DNA of 64,000 bases from Pseudaquabacterium inlustre. GTDB lineage: Bacteria; Pseudomonadota; Gammaproteobacteria; Burkholderiales; Burkholderiaceae_C. Below, piece by piece: positions 9,844 through 20,209 of the stretch. Positions within the stretch are counted from its first letter, which is position 1, and every line of letters begins with the position of its first letter. A program made the translations under genes and the position numbers. The stretch covers positions 372,001-436,000 of the forward strand of contig NZ_JBBUTH010000008.1 of the NCBI RefSeq assembly GCF_038066595.1, in the 5' to 3' direction. The notes below the pieces were generated by a model. That model saw nothing but the letters and a program-made list of their open reading frames with translations, did not search any database and was not told the origin of the DNA.

Positions 9844-9954
9844 ATCGTGCCAACGGTCACAGGCAGCGGCTCTCAAGCGCCAGCGCCGGACGGCCGACAT
9901 TGACTTCAGGTGCGCCTTCGGCGTGCCATGTTGTTGCTGTTGCAGTCCACCCGC

Positions 9955-10986
9955 ATGTCCGAGTTGATCGACCACCTGACGTCGCTGACACGCCTTCGCG
10001 ACGCCGATGTGCTGGACACCGCCCTGGCGGAGCTGGCGCGTGACCTGATGCAGTGTGACGGGGTGGCCATCCACCGCCTGGTGCACGATGGCAGCCAGCA
10101 GCGCTGGCTGACCACCGCGATGGCCGTGCCACCCGATGTGGCCGCCAGCCCCGCCAGCCAGGCCTGCCCCCTGCTGTCACCCTGCGCGCGGCCCGAATGC
10201 GGCAGCCTGCCGCTGCGCGAGGACCGACCGCACTGGCTGAGCTGCCTGACCAGCCAGCAGGCGTGCCCGCTGCCCCGCCCGGGCTTCCGCTGGCTGCAGC
10301 CGCTGACCGAGGCCTGCGGCGTGCCCACGCCGGGCGTCATCGAATTCGCCCAGCACCAGGCGCTGGCGCCGGGGCAGCTGCGCATGGTGGCCAGCCTGCT
10401 GCGCTTCTACCGCCAGCTGCGCGGGCTGATCGACGAGAACGAGCGCGATGGCCTGACCGGCCTGCTCAACCGCAAGACCTTCGACGAGAGCTTCGTGCGC
10501 GCGGCACAGGGCCAGCTGGGCGGCACGCGGCCGGGCCAGGGCCACCGCTGGTGGCTGGGCCTGGTCGACATCGACCACTTCAAGCGCGTGAACGACACCC
10601 ACGGCCACCTGATCGGCGACGAGGTGCTGCTGCTCACCGCGCAGCTGATGCGCAGCACCTGCCGCCTGGGCGACCGGCTGTACCGCTTCGGCGGTGAGGA
10701 GTTCGTGGTGCTCCTCAGCGCGCCCGACGAGTCGCACGCCTTCGCGGCCTTCGAGCGGCTGCGCAGCGGCATCGAGGCGCACGACTTTCCCCAGGTGCGC
10801 CGGCTGACGGTCAGCGTGGGCTTCACCGCCGTCGACCCCGACGACACGCCCAGCAGCGCCTTCGAGCGCGCCGACCAGGCGGTGTACGCGGCCAAGCAGG
10901 CGGGCCGCAACCGCACGCTGGCCCACCAGGCCCCGGCGGCCAGCACGGCGGGCGAGGCGGCGGTGGGCGCGGTCGAGTTCTTCTGA
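9955..10986 (+). CDS. Diguanylate cyclase (N-terminal sensory region plus GGDEF)
   Basis: A soluble protein of about 343 residues. The first 150 residues form a region that could be a degenerate GAF fold, with several Cys (PLLSPCARPEC). A GGDEF domain follows: RDGLTGLLNRKTFDE, VDIDHFKRVNDTHGHLIGDE, and the active site RFGGEEF. The inhibitory site RLGD sits exactly five residues before GGEEF, so product feedback is expected. No membrane segment is visible. The ATG at 9955 is preferred; an ATG at 9928 and GTG at 9910 are in frame. Confidence 0.88.
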   Translation: MSELIDHLTSLTRLRDADVLDTALAELARDLMQCDGVAIHRLVHDGSQQRWLTTAMAVPPDVAASPASQACPLLSPCARPECGSLPLREDRPHWLSCLTSQQACPLPRPGFRWLQPLTEACGVPTPGVIEFAQHQALAPGQLRMVASLLRFYRQLRGLIDENERDGLTGLLNRKTFDESFVRAAQGQLGGTRPGQGHRWWLGLVDIDHFKRVNDTHGHLIGDEVLLLTAQLMRSTCRLGDRLYRFGGEEFVVLLSAPDESHAFAAFERLRSGIEAHDFPQVRRLTVSVGFTAVDPDDTPSSAFERADQAVYAAKQAGRNRTLAHQAPAASTAGEAAVGAVEFF

Positions 10987-11034
10987 GCCGCGTCGCGTCG
11001 CCCAGGTGTCATGGCCGCGTCAGCGGCTGCGTGC

Positions 11035-11040
11035 TACATT
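11035..11040 (+). promoter_or_regulatory. aroG: Candidate extended -10 of the aroG leader
   Basis: TGC-TACATT reads as an extended -10 element (TGn before the hexamer). It would start RNA at about 11046-11048, immediately before the leader-peptide ATG at 11049. No good -35 is visible. This placement would make the leader mRNA leaderless. Confidence 0.45.
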
Positions 11041-11048
11041 CGCCGTCC

Positions 11049-11126
11049 ATGCGCGCCTCGCGATTTTTCTTTGCCTACTTTTGGTTCTCGCCCCTGACCG
11101 GCGGCTGGAGAGGCAAGCGCGCGTAA
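11049..11126 (+). CDS. aroG attenuator leader peptide (25 codons, Phe/Tyr/Trp-rich)
   Basis: A 25-codon frame ATG...TAA encodes MRASR, then FFFAYFWF at residues 6-13, with a second Trp at residue 20. Eight of 25 residues are aromatic, including all three products of the pathway that aroG opens. It sits 75 bases upstream of aroG with a textbook terminator between. The frame has no Shine-Dalgarno but lies 8 bases after a -10-like hexamer. Ribosome stalling at the Phe/Tyr/Trp codons would be the sensor. Read directly from sequence; function is inferred from the general logic of amino-acid attenuators. Confidence 0.8.
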   Translation: MRASRFFFAYFWFSPLTGGWRGKRA

Positions 11127-11159
11127 AGCAAGCAGACCGAACACCCAGAAAACCGCCGG
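11098..11159 (+). promoter_or_regulatory. Antiterminator pairing in the aroG leader
   Basis: CCGGCGGCTGG at 11098-11108 can pair with CCAG (11145-11148) plus CCGCCGG (11153-11159), leaving a four-A bulge. CCGGCGG here is identical to the 3' arm of the terminator, so the two structures are mutually exclusive. The leader stop codon (11124-11126) lies in the loop between the arms, where a ribosome finishing translation would block this pairing. The structure is a prediction by eye. Confidence 0.65.
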
Positions 11160-11179
11160 AAGCCCCGGCGGTTTTTTTT
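11149..11179 (+). terminator. Intrinsic terminator (attenuator) before aroG
   Basis: The stem AAAACCGCCGG / CCGGCGGTTTT (11 pairs) around AAGCC is followed by more T, eight T in all at 11172-11179. It lies 23 bases before the aroG start, after the leader peptide, so it must act as an attenuator rather than an end-of-operon terminator. Confidence 0.88.
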
Positions 11180-11201
11180 CGTCCATCCACAGGAGTTCCC
11201 C

Positions 11202-12353
11202 ATGGCCCCGAAGTCCCCCAGCAGCCACGCCAGCACGGAAGCGGGCTATGGCTATTCGCTCAGCGAGAAGACCAGCCAGACCGACGACCAACGCATCCAC
11301 GAGGTGACGCCCTTGCCGCCGCCCGAGCACCTGATCCGCTTTTTCCCGATCGCCGGCACGCCGGTGGAGACGCTGATCGCCGACACCCGCCGCACCATCC
11401 GCAAGCAGCTCGAGGGCAAGGACGACCGCCTGCTGGTCGTCATCGGCCCCTGCTCGATCCATGACCCGGCCGCGGCGCTAGAGTACGCGCGCAAGCTGAA
11501 GGTGGAGCGCGAGAAGTACAAGGACACGCTGGAGATCGTGATGCGCGTGTACTTCGAGAAGCCGCGCACCACGGTGGGCTGGAAGGGCCTGATCAACGAC
11601 CCCTACCTCGACGAGAGCTACCGCATCCACGAAGGCCTGCGCATCGCGCGCCAGCTGCTGGTGGAGATCAACCGCCTGGGCCTGCCGGCGGGCAGCGAGT
11701 TCCTCGACGTGATCAGCCCGCAGTACATCGGCGACCTGATCAGCTGGGGCGCCATCGGCGCACGCACCACCGAAAGCCAGGTGCACCGCGAACTGGCCTC
11801 GGGTCTTTCGGCACCCATCGGCTTCAAGAACGGCACCGACGGCAACCTGAAGATCGCCACAGACGCCATCCAGGCCGCCAGCCGGCCGCACCACTTCATG
11901 TCGGTGCACAAGAACGGCCAGGTGGCCATCGTGCAGACCAAGGGCAACAAGGACTGCCACGTCATCCTGCGCGGCGGCAAGAAGCCGAACTACGACGCCG
12001 AGCACGTGGCCGCGGCCTGCGCCGAACTGGCCACCGCCAAGCTGCCGGAGAAGCTGATGGTCGACTGCAGCCACGCCAACAGCAGCAAGCAGCATGAGCG
12101 GCAGGTGGACGTGGCGCGCGACATCGCGGCGCAGATGGCCGCCGGCAACCGCAGCATCTTCGGCGTGATGGTGGAAAGCCACCTGAACCCCGGCGCGCAG
12201 AAGTTCACCCCGGGCAAGGACGACGTGGCCAAGCTGGCCTACGGCCAGAGCATCACCGACGCCTGCATCGGCTGGGACGACTCGATGACCGTGCTGCAGG
12301 TGCTGAGCGACGCGGTGAAGAACCGCCGCGCCCAGGCCGACGGCCGCAAGTGA
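11202..12353 (+). CDS. aroG: 3-deoxy-7-phosphoheptulonate (DAHP) synthase, class I
   Basis: This 383-residue AroG/AroF/AroH-type enzyme condenses phosphoenolpyruvate and erythrose 4-phosphate, the first step of aromatic amino acid synthesis. Motifs include LLVVIGPCSIHDPAAALEYA, MRVYFEKPRTTVGWKGLIND, GARTTESQVHRELASGLSAP, GFKNGTDGN, CHVILRGGKKPNY and MVDCSHANSSK. It is complete, with a 40-residue N-terminal stretch of the kind used for feedback control. AGGAG at 11191-11195 precedes the ATG. Expression should respond to charged aromatic tRNAs through the leader described above. Which isoenzyme specificity it has cannot be told. Confidence 0.96.
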   Translation: MAPKSPSSHASTEAGYGYSLSEKTSQTDDQRIHEVTPLPPPEHLIRFFPIAGTPVETLIADTRRTIRKQLEGKDDRLLVVIGPCSIHDPAAALEYARKLKVEREKYKDTLEIVMRVYFEKPRTTVGWKGLINDPYLDESYRIHEGLRIARQLLVEINRLGLPAGSEFLDVISPQYIGDLISWGAIGARTTESQVHRELASGLSAPIGFKNGTDGNLKIATDAIQAASRPHHFMSVHKNGQVAIVQTKGNKDCHVILRGGKKPNYDAEHVAAACAELATAKLPEKLMVDCSHANSSKQHERQVDVARDIAAQMAAGNRSIFGVMVESHLNPGAQKFTPGKDDVAKLAYGQSITDACIGWDDSMTVLQVLSDAVKNRRAQADGRK

Positions 12354-12383
12354 CGGCGGCCTGAGGCGGCCCCGCGGCCGCGT

Positions 12384-13958
12384 TCAGATCGACGCCGCGG
12401 GGTCGGCCGGGCCGGCGGGCGCCGCGCCGTGGCGGTGCCAGCACTGGCGCCCGCGCGCCTTGGCCAGGTACATCGCCGCGTCGGCCTGCTTCATCAGCGT
12501 GTCGCGGTCGGCGCCGTCCAGCGGGCCATAGGCGATGCCCACGGACACGCCGATCTGCAGGCTGTGCTCGCCCACCTGCACCGGCAGCGCCAGGCTGGCC
12601 AGCACGCGGTCGGCCACGCGCTCGCCGCAGTCGGCCGGCTCGGCGCCGTCCAGCAGCAGCACGAACTCGTCGCCGCCCAGCCGAGCCGCCAGGTCGTCGT
12701 GGCGGATCAGCGCCTTCAGGCGCTCGGCCACCTCGCGCAGCAGGGCGTCGCCCACGTCGTGGCCCAGTCGGTCGTTGATGGGCTTGAAGCGGTCGAGGTC
12801 GAGGAACAGCAGGCAGCAGCCGGCGCCACCGCGCTGCGCGCGCAGCAGGGCCTCGTCCACCCGCCCGTGCAGGTGGGCGCGGTTGGCCAGGCCGGTGAGC
12901 GGATCGTGCAGCGCCTGCTGGCGCCAGCTGTCCTGCTGCCGGCGCTGCTCGGTCACGTCGGCCATCAGGCCCACGAAGCGCCGGGGCTGGCCCGGCGGCA
13001 CCGGCACGCGGTTCAGGCTCAGCCACTCGCAAAAGCGGCTGCCGTCCTTGCGCTGGCTCCACAGCTCGCCGCTCCACTCACCGGTGGCCAGCAGCTGCAA
13101 CCACAGCTGGTGGTACAGGTCGTCGGCACGGCTGGCGCGGTCGGCTTCGGTGCGCAGCAGGCGCAGCGTCTGGCCCACGGCCTCGTGCGGCTCGTAGCCG
13201 GTCAGCCGGGTGAAGGCCGGGTTCACCGAGACGATGCGCGCGCGCTCGTCAGTGACGACGATGCCGTTGAGCGCGTTGTGGAACACGCTGGCCGCCAGCT
13301 GCAGGTCGGCCTCGCGGCGCTGGCGTTCGGCCAGCTCCTGCTGCAGCTGCTGGTTCGCCTCGCGCAGCTCGCCCAGGCGCAGCTGCACCTCGCGCTCCAG
13401 CGCCTCGGTGTGGCGGGCTACCGCGTGGTCGGCCTGCCACTTGGCGCACAGCGTGTGCGCCAGTTGCGACACCTCGATGGCGTCGAAGGGCTTCTTCAGG
13501 ATCATCAGCCGGTGCTTGGCGTCCAGGCGGTCCAGCACCTCTTCCCACGCGTAGTCGGAGTACGCGGTGCAGATCACCACCTGCAGCGCGGGATCGACGC
13601 GCCACAGCTGCTCGATGGTCTGCACGCCGTCCCAGCCCGGCGGCATGCGCATGTCCACGAAGGCCAGCGCATAGGGCCGGCCGGCCTCCGCCGCGGTGCG
13701 CACACGCACCAGCGCCTCGCTGCCCTGGTAGGCCGAGTCGAGTTCGAAGCCCGGTGCGGCGGACGGCCCGGCACGCGAGGGCGCGGACTCGAACAGCGCC
13801 GCCTCCAGGTCGTCCAGGCCGGCGTCGACCGGCGGCGTGCCGCCCAGGATCTTGCGGAAGTCGTCGTGGATGGCCGCCATGTCATCCACCAGCAGGATGC
13901 GCGGCGCGGCGCCGGCGACGGCCTGCACCCAGCCGAGTTCATGCGCGGCATGCTTCAT
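12384..13958 (-). CDS. Response regulator with PAS and GGDEF domains
   Basis: This 524-residue protein has a receiver domain (about 19-170; phosphoacceptor Asp102 in FVDMRMPPGWDG, Thr131 in ICTAYSD, Lys in LKKPFD). A coiled coil (180-225), a PAS domain (IVVTDERARIVSVNPAFTRLTGYEPHEAVG) and a GGDEF domain (DPLTGLANRAHL, FLDLDRFKPINDRLGHDVGD, RLGGDEF) follow. The receiver has an unusually long loop (about 45-75). The inhibitory site RHDD lies five residues before GGDEF. The ATG at 13958 overlaps the kinase stop by four bases, so phosphorylation by that kinase to set cyclic di-GMP synthesis is the clear inference. Confidence 0.92.
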   Translation of the reverse strand: MKHAAHELGWVQAVAGAAPRILLVDDMAAIHDDFRKILGGTPPVDAGLDDLEAALFESAPSRAGPSAAPGFELDSAYQGSEALVRVRTAAEAGRPYALAFVDMRMPPGWDGVQTIEQLWRVDPALQVVICTAYSDYAWEEVLDRLDAKHRLMILKKPFDAIEVSQLAHTLCAKWQADHAVARHTEALEREVQLRLGELREANQQLQQELAERQRREADLQLAASVFHNALNGIVVTDERARIVSVNPAFTRLTGYEPHEAVGQTLRLLRTEADRASRADDLYHQLWLQLLATGEWSGELWSQRKDGSRFCEWLSLNRVPVPPGQPRRFVGLMADVTEQRRQQDSWRQQALHDPLTGLANRAHLHGRVDEALLRAQRGGAGCCLLFLDLDRFKPINDRLGHDVGDALLREVAERLKALIRHDDLAARLGGDEFVLLLDGAEPADCGERVADRVLASLALPVQVGEHSLQIGVSVGIAYGPLDGADRDTLMKQADAAMYLAKARGRQCWHRHGAAPAGPADPAASI

Positions 13959-15376
13959 CGCCCCACCTCCACGCCCTGCACCGGCAGCACCAGCGTGAAG
14001 GTGGCGCCGTGGCCCACGCCGTCGCTGTGCACGCGCAGCTCGCCACCCATCTCGCGCGCCGCCAGGATGCAGCTGTGCAGGCCGAAGCCGTGGCCGTCGG
14101 CGCGGGTGGTGAAGCCGTGCAGGAAAATGCGCTGCAGGTTCTCGGGCGCGATGCCGTCGCCCTGGTCCTGCACCGACAGCTGCAGCCGGCCCTCGTCGTC
14201 CAGCGCGGCGGCGATGCGCAGGCTGTGGCCGCGGGCCTCGGCGGCGTCCATGGCCTGCTTGGCATTGCCGATCAGGTTGACCAGGATCTGCAGCACGCGG
14301 TGGCGGTCCAGCGGCAGCTCGGGCAGGTCGGCGATGACCTTCTCCACCGTGATGTGGTGGCGCGACAGCGCCCCGGCGTTCATGCGCAGCGCGTCGTCCA
14401 CCAGGTCCTGCACGCGGGCCAGGGCCACCATCTGCCGCGCGCCGGCATAGGTCTGCTGCGTGGCGACGATGTCCTTCAGGTGGTCGATGCTGCGCGACAT
14501 CTGATCCAGCTCGGTCTGCGCCTCGCGCTGCTCCTGCTGCAGCGCGGCATTCAGCCGGCCCAGGTAGTCGGGCAGCATGCGCGCCTTGGGATCCTCGGCG
14601 AAGAAGCGCGGCAGGTCGGCCGCCTGGGCCGCCAGCATGTCCACCGACTTGCCCAGCCCCGGCAGCTTGGACTGGCGCAGCCGCTGCGCCAGCAGGCCGG
14701 TGGACACGTTCAGGCTGTTGAGCACATTGCCCACGTTGTGCAGCACGTTGGTGGCGATCTCGGCCATGCCGGCCTGGCGCGCGCTGTCCACCAGCGCGGC
14801 CTGGGCGGCCTCGAGCTCGCGCGTGCGGTCCTTGACGCGCTGCTCCAGCTCGGCGTGCAGCAGCGACAGGCGCTGGTTGGCCTGCTCCAGCTCGGCGGTG
14901 CGCTCGCGCACGCGCGCCTCCAGCCCGGCATTGAGCAGGCGCACCTGGGTTTCGGCGCGGTGGCGTTCGTCGACCTGGCGGCGCAGGTCCTGGTGCACGG
15001 CCTCCCACTGCGCCGGGCCGGGCAGCGCGATGGCCTTGGGGATCAGCGGCCACAGCGCCAGCGCGGTGCCCACCGAGACCAGGGCGGTGAAGGCCTTCAC
15101 CAGGCCGGCGGCCAGGTAGTCGGGGTTCCACACCGTCCACAGCCCCATGGCGTGGGTGGCGCCACAGGCCAGGATGAAGGCCCCGAACAGCACGAACACC
15201 CAGCTGAACTGCAGGTCCTTGCGCTGCCGCACCAGCCGGATCAGCATCACCGGGATGGTGGCGTAGGCCAGCGCGATGATGCCGTCGGACGCCACGTGCA
15301 GCAGCAGCAGGGGCGGGTTCCACGACAGGCAGAAGCCGTGGAGGACGTACTGCTGCAGGGTGTTCGCGAGGGACAT
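13955..15376 (-). CDS. Sensor histidine kinase with ethylene-receptor-like membrane domain
   Basis: This 473-residue kinase has three N-terminal membrane helices (about 22-50, 57-80, 88-112) that match the ethylene-binding domain of plant ETR1 and cyanobacterial receptors. Asp31, Tyr38, Ile41, Pro42, Cys71 and His75 fall at the same spacing as ETR1 D25, Y32, I35, P36, C65 and H69; Cys71 and His75 would hold the copper ion. A coiled coil (125-200), an HNxGN-type H-box with His213 (NVLHNVGNVLNSL) and an ATPase domain (QILVNLIGNAKQAMD, DQGDGIAP, GHGFGLH) follow. The ATG at 15376 has GGAG seven bases upstream. Ligand identity is untested. Confidence 0.9.
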   Translation of the reverse strand: MSLANTLQQYVLHGFCLSWNPPLLLLHVASDGIIALAYATIPVMLIRLVRQRKDLQFSWVFVLFGAFILACGATHAMGLWTVWNPDYLAAGLVKAFTALVSVGTALALWPLIPKAIALPGPAQWEAVHQDLRRQVDERHRAETQVRLLNAGLEARVRERTAELEQANQRLSLLHAELEQRVKDRTRELEAAQAALVDSARQAGMAEIATNVLHNVGNVLNSLNVSTGLLAQRLRQSKLPGLGKSVDMLAAQAADLPRFFAEDPKARMLPDYLGRLNAALQQEQREAQTELDQMSRSIDHLKDIVATQQTYAGARQMVALARVQDLVDDALRMNAGALSRHHITVEKVIADLPELPLDRHRVLQILVNLIGNAKQAMDAAEARGHSLRIAAALDDEGRLQLSVQDQGDGIAPENLQRIFLHGFTTRADGHGFGLHSCILAAREMGGELRVHSDGVGHGATFTLVLPVQGVEVGR

Positions 15377-15443
15377 GGGCCAGCTCCGTCGGGTGCTCGC
15401 CCCCCGTGAACTGCCCAAGGCGTGCTGCGTGGATTCAGCCTGC

Positions 15444-16103
15444 TTATCGGCCGGCGCGCGCCAGTCTTGAGCGCTGTGCCCGCAGACCCAGCAGGCCCAG
15501 GCCGGCGGCCATCAGCGCCCAGGCGCCGGGCTCGGGCACGGCGCTGACGGCGGTGCCCGTCACGTCCATCTCGTCCAGCGCGGCCCAGTGGCGGCCGCCG
15601 ACCACGCGGTACTCCAGCAGGCGCAGCGTGGGCTGGGCGCCGCTGGCCCACTGGTAGGTGTCGGTCAGGGCGTCGGCGTTGCCGGTGATGTCGACCAGCG
15701 CGCCGCTGCCCAGCAGCTGCCAGGCCTGGCCGTCGGCGCTGCCGCGCAGTTCGTAGAGGTTCTCGTAGCCGTTCCAGCCGCCCTGGTTGTCGGTGAAGCG
15801 CAGCACCACGCTGTCGATCTGCGCCAGGCGGCCCAGGTCCACACGCACCCAGGCCGGTGCCAGCGCGCTGGCCCAGGTGCCGGCGTTCCAGGCGTTGCCG
15901 CCGATGCCGGCCACGTAGGCCAGGTTGTCGAAGACGTTGGCGGCCGACCAGCGGCCGGCGGCGCAGTCGGCGGACTGGAAGCAGCTGCTGGCCGTGGCGC
16001 TGACGCCGGGCTGGTCGGTCAGCGACACCGGGCCGGTGGCCAGGGCCAGGCCGGGCAGCAGGCTGGCGGCCAGGGCCGCGCAGCGCAGGGTGGTGGTGAT
16101 CAT
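15444..16103 (-). CDS. PEP-CTERM surface protein with discoidin-like domain
   Basis: A protein of about 219 residues with a signal peptide (ITTTLRCAALAASLLPGLALA) and a beta-rich domain resembling F5/8 type C (discoidin) modules: WSAANVFDNLAY, PAWVRVDLGRLAQIDSVVLRFT and YELRGSADGQAWQLLG. It ends in the PEP-CTERM sorting signal VPEPGAWALMAAGLGLLGLR plus an Arg-rich tail. Such proteins are exported and cleaved by exosortase, and go to the cell surface or exopolysaccharide. AAGGA before the ATG at 16103 decided the start over 16112. A second PEP-CTERM gene lies beyond the kinase modules (23969-24724). Confidence 0.85.
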   Translation of the reverse strand: MITTTLRCAALAASLLPGLALATGPVSLTDQPGVSATASSCFQSADCAAGRWSAANVFDNLAYVAGIGGNAWNAGTWASALAPAWVRVDLGRLAQIDSVVLRFTDNQGGWNGYENLYELRGSADGQAWQLLGSGALVDITGNADALTDTYQWASGAQPTLRLLEYRVVGGRHWAALDEMDVTGTAVSAVPEPGAWALMAAGLGLLGLRAQRSRLARAGR

Positions 16104-16206
16104 CGGGGACATCCTTTGCTGTCGAGGCAGGTGGCACCCGGACGAAGCACAGACGCCGGGCTTGTTCCACAGCGCCGGGTCGGCGCGCCCGGCGGATCAC
16201 CGCGGC

Positions 16207-16252
16207 GCCGCCGCCCCCGCAAGCAGGGGGGCGAGGGGGCCTGCGCGGCGGC
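16207..16252. terminator. Large GC hairpin between kinase 1 and the PEP-CTERM gene
   Basis: Arms GCCGCCGC and GCGGCGGC enclose an inner CCCCCGCAAGCAGGGGG stem and a second G run. It lies downstream of the Ser/Thr kinase stop (16282, reverse strand). The C5/G5 composition recalls the REP-like elements at 3981 and 36451, but the short palindrome is missing. Confidence 0.45.
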
Positions 16253-16281
16253 GGGGCCCGCGCGGCGGGTGGGGTCAGGGC

Positions 16282-19059
<2,778 letters not shown>

Positions 19060-19185
19060 GGCAACGGCATTCTGCGGGCCGGTGGGCGGCCCCCGACCCA
19101 CCGGGACGCGGGGCGGAGCGGCCCGGGCAAACACGGACGCCCACTGCAGTGAGCGCAGGCAAACCGGGCCATTAGGATCACGCCG

Positions 19186-19776
19186 ATGTCCGATTCCGCC
19201 CCGCCCTCCCCGGCCCCCGACGGCCCGACGCTGAACCAGTGGCTGCAGCAGCTCGACGCCGGCGATGCCGGGGCCGTGGACGGGCTGTATGCCGCGCTGT
19301 ACGACGACCTGCGCCAATGTGCCGCCGCGCAGCTGCGCCGCGAGGCCGAGGGCCACACCCTCAGCGCCACGGCGCTGGCGCACGAGGCCTGGTTCCGCCT
19401 GAGCGGCCAGACCCGCACGCGCTGGGAGAGCCGCAGCCACTTCCTGGGCGTGGCGTCGATCATGATGCGCCGCATCCTGGTCAACCATGCGCTGGCGCGG
19501 CGCGCGGCCAAGCGCGACGCCCAGCTGCTGCCGCTGACCCTGGCCGAGGCCGAGCAGGTGGCCGGTGGGCCGGGTGCCGATGTGGTGGCGGTGCACGAGG
19601 CGCTGCTGGCGCTGGCAGAGGCCGACGCGCGGGCGGCCCAGGTGGTGGAGCTGAAGTTCTTCGGCGGGCTGGAGATCGACGAGATCGCCCAGGCGCTGGG
19701 CGTGGGCAGCGCCACGGTCAAGCGCGACTGGGCCTTCGCCCGCGCCTGGCTGCTGCGCGCCCTGCGCGCAGGCTGA
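19186..19776 (+). CDS. ECF sigma factor of the kinase-linked type (module 1)
   Basis: This 196-residue sigma-70-family factor has regions 2 and 4 only: region 2 HTLSATALAHEAWFRL...SHFLGVASIMMRRILVNHA, region 4 VVELKFFGGLEIDEIAQALG then SATVKRDWAFARAWL. It belongs with the TIGR02999/ECF43-like group, which is known to sit beside Ser/Thr kinases. Where ordinary ECF factors have an acidic patch in region 2.2, this one has LSATA (Ser60, Thr62), matching phosphorylation-dependent members such as EcfP of Vibrio parahaemolyticus. A -10-like TAGGAT at 19173-19178 lies 7 bases before the ATG; no Shine-Dalgarno is visible. No anti-sigma gene is adjacent. Confidence 0.9.
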   Translation: MSDSAPPSPAPDGPTLNQWLQQLDAGDAGAVDGLYAALYDDLRQCAAAQLRREAEGHTLSATALAHEAWFRLSGQTRTRWESRSHFLGVASIMMRRILVNHALARRAAKRDAQLLPLTLAEAEQVAGGPGADVVAVHEALLALAEADARAAQVVELKFFGGLEIDEIAQALGVGSATVKRDWAFARAWLLRALRAG

Positions 19777-19907
19777 GCCACCAGCCCGGCGCCTGCCGCC
19801 CAGGGCGTGACGCTTTGCGCGCTGCCGGCGACCGGCATCTAGAGGCAGGTGTCAGCCACAAGCCGCGGCGAGCCGTTAACGTGGAGGCACTGACAACGAT
19901 TGCCGCC

Positions 19908-20138
19908 ATGTCCGTTCTCACCGCTCCCGACGTCCAAGGCCTGCCGCTGGTCGACATCATCGACTTCAAGTGGCTGATGGCCGGTGCCGGACTGGATGTG
20001 CATGTCGAGCGCATGCAGGCCGACCGGGCCTATGCCTGCGCCTGCCTGGCGCGCGGCGCGGCGTCACGGGTGACGCTGCTGCAGGACACGGCCCTGCGGC
20101 TGGCCGGCACGCTGGGCGTGACGCTGCCGGCGCACTGA
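19908..20138 (+). CDS. Small protein of unknown function between the two kinase modules
   Basis: A 76-residue frame reads MSVLTAPDVQGLPLVDIID, then FKWLMAGAGLDVHVERMQAD, and ends LRLAGTLGVTLPAH. The block DIIDFKWLMAG...VHVERMQ looks like a real conserved core rather than a shadow, and the frame ends just before kinase 2. I do not recognise a named family. It has no signal peptide or membrane segment, and two Cys occur in YACACLARGAA. GTG 19881 is an alternative start in frame. No Shine-Dalgarno is close to either. Confidence 0.6.
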   Translation: MSVLTAPDVQGLPLVDIIDFKWLMAGAGLDVHVERMQADRAYACACLARGAASRVTLLQDTALRLAGTLGVTLPAH

Positions 20139-20209
20139 ATCGGCACTGAGCCGGAACTGCGCCGGAACTGCGCCGGCGCTGTCCGGCCGAAAGCCGCGGC
20201 GGTGGCCGC

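Noticed and set aside
12384..15323. 979-codon frame joining kinase shadow and response regulator
   Set aside because: The first half is a shadow frame of the kinase. The real regulator starts at 13958 with an ATGA overlap.
16113..16200. GGAAC...CGTC on the reverse strand before the first PEP-CTERM gene, as an ECF promoter
   Set aside because: Spacing is 19 bases, too long, and no equivalent exists before the second PEP-CTERM gene.
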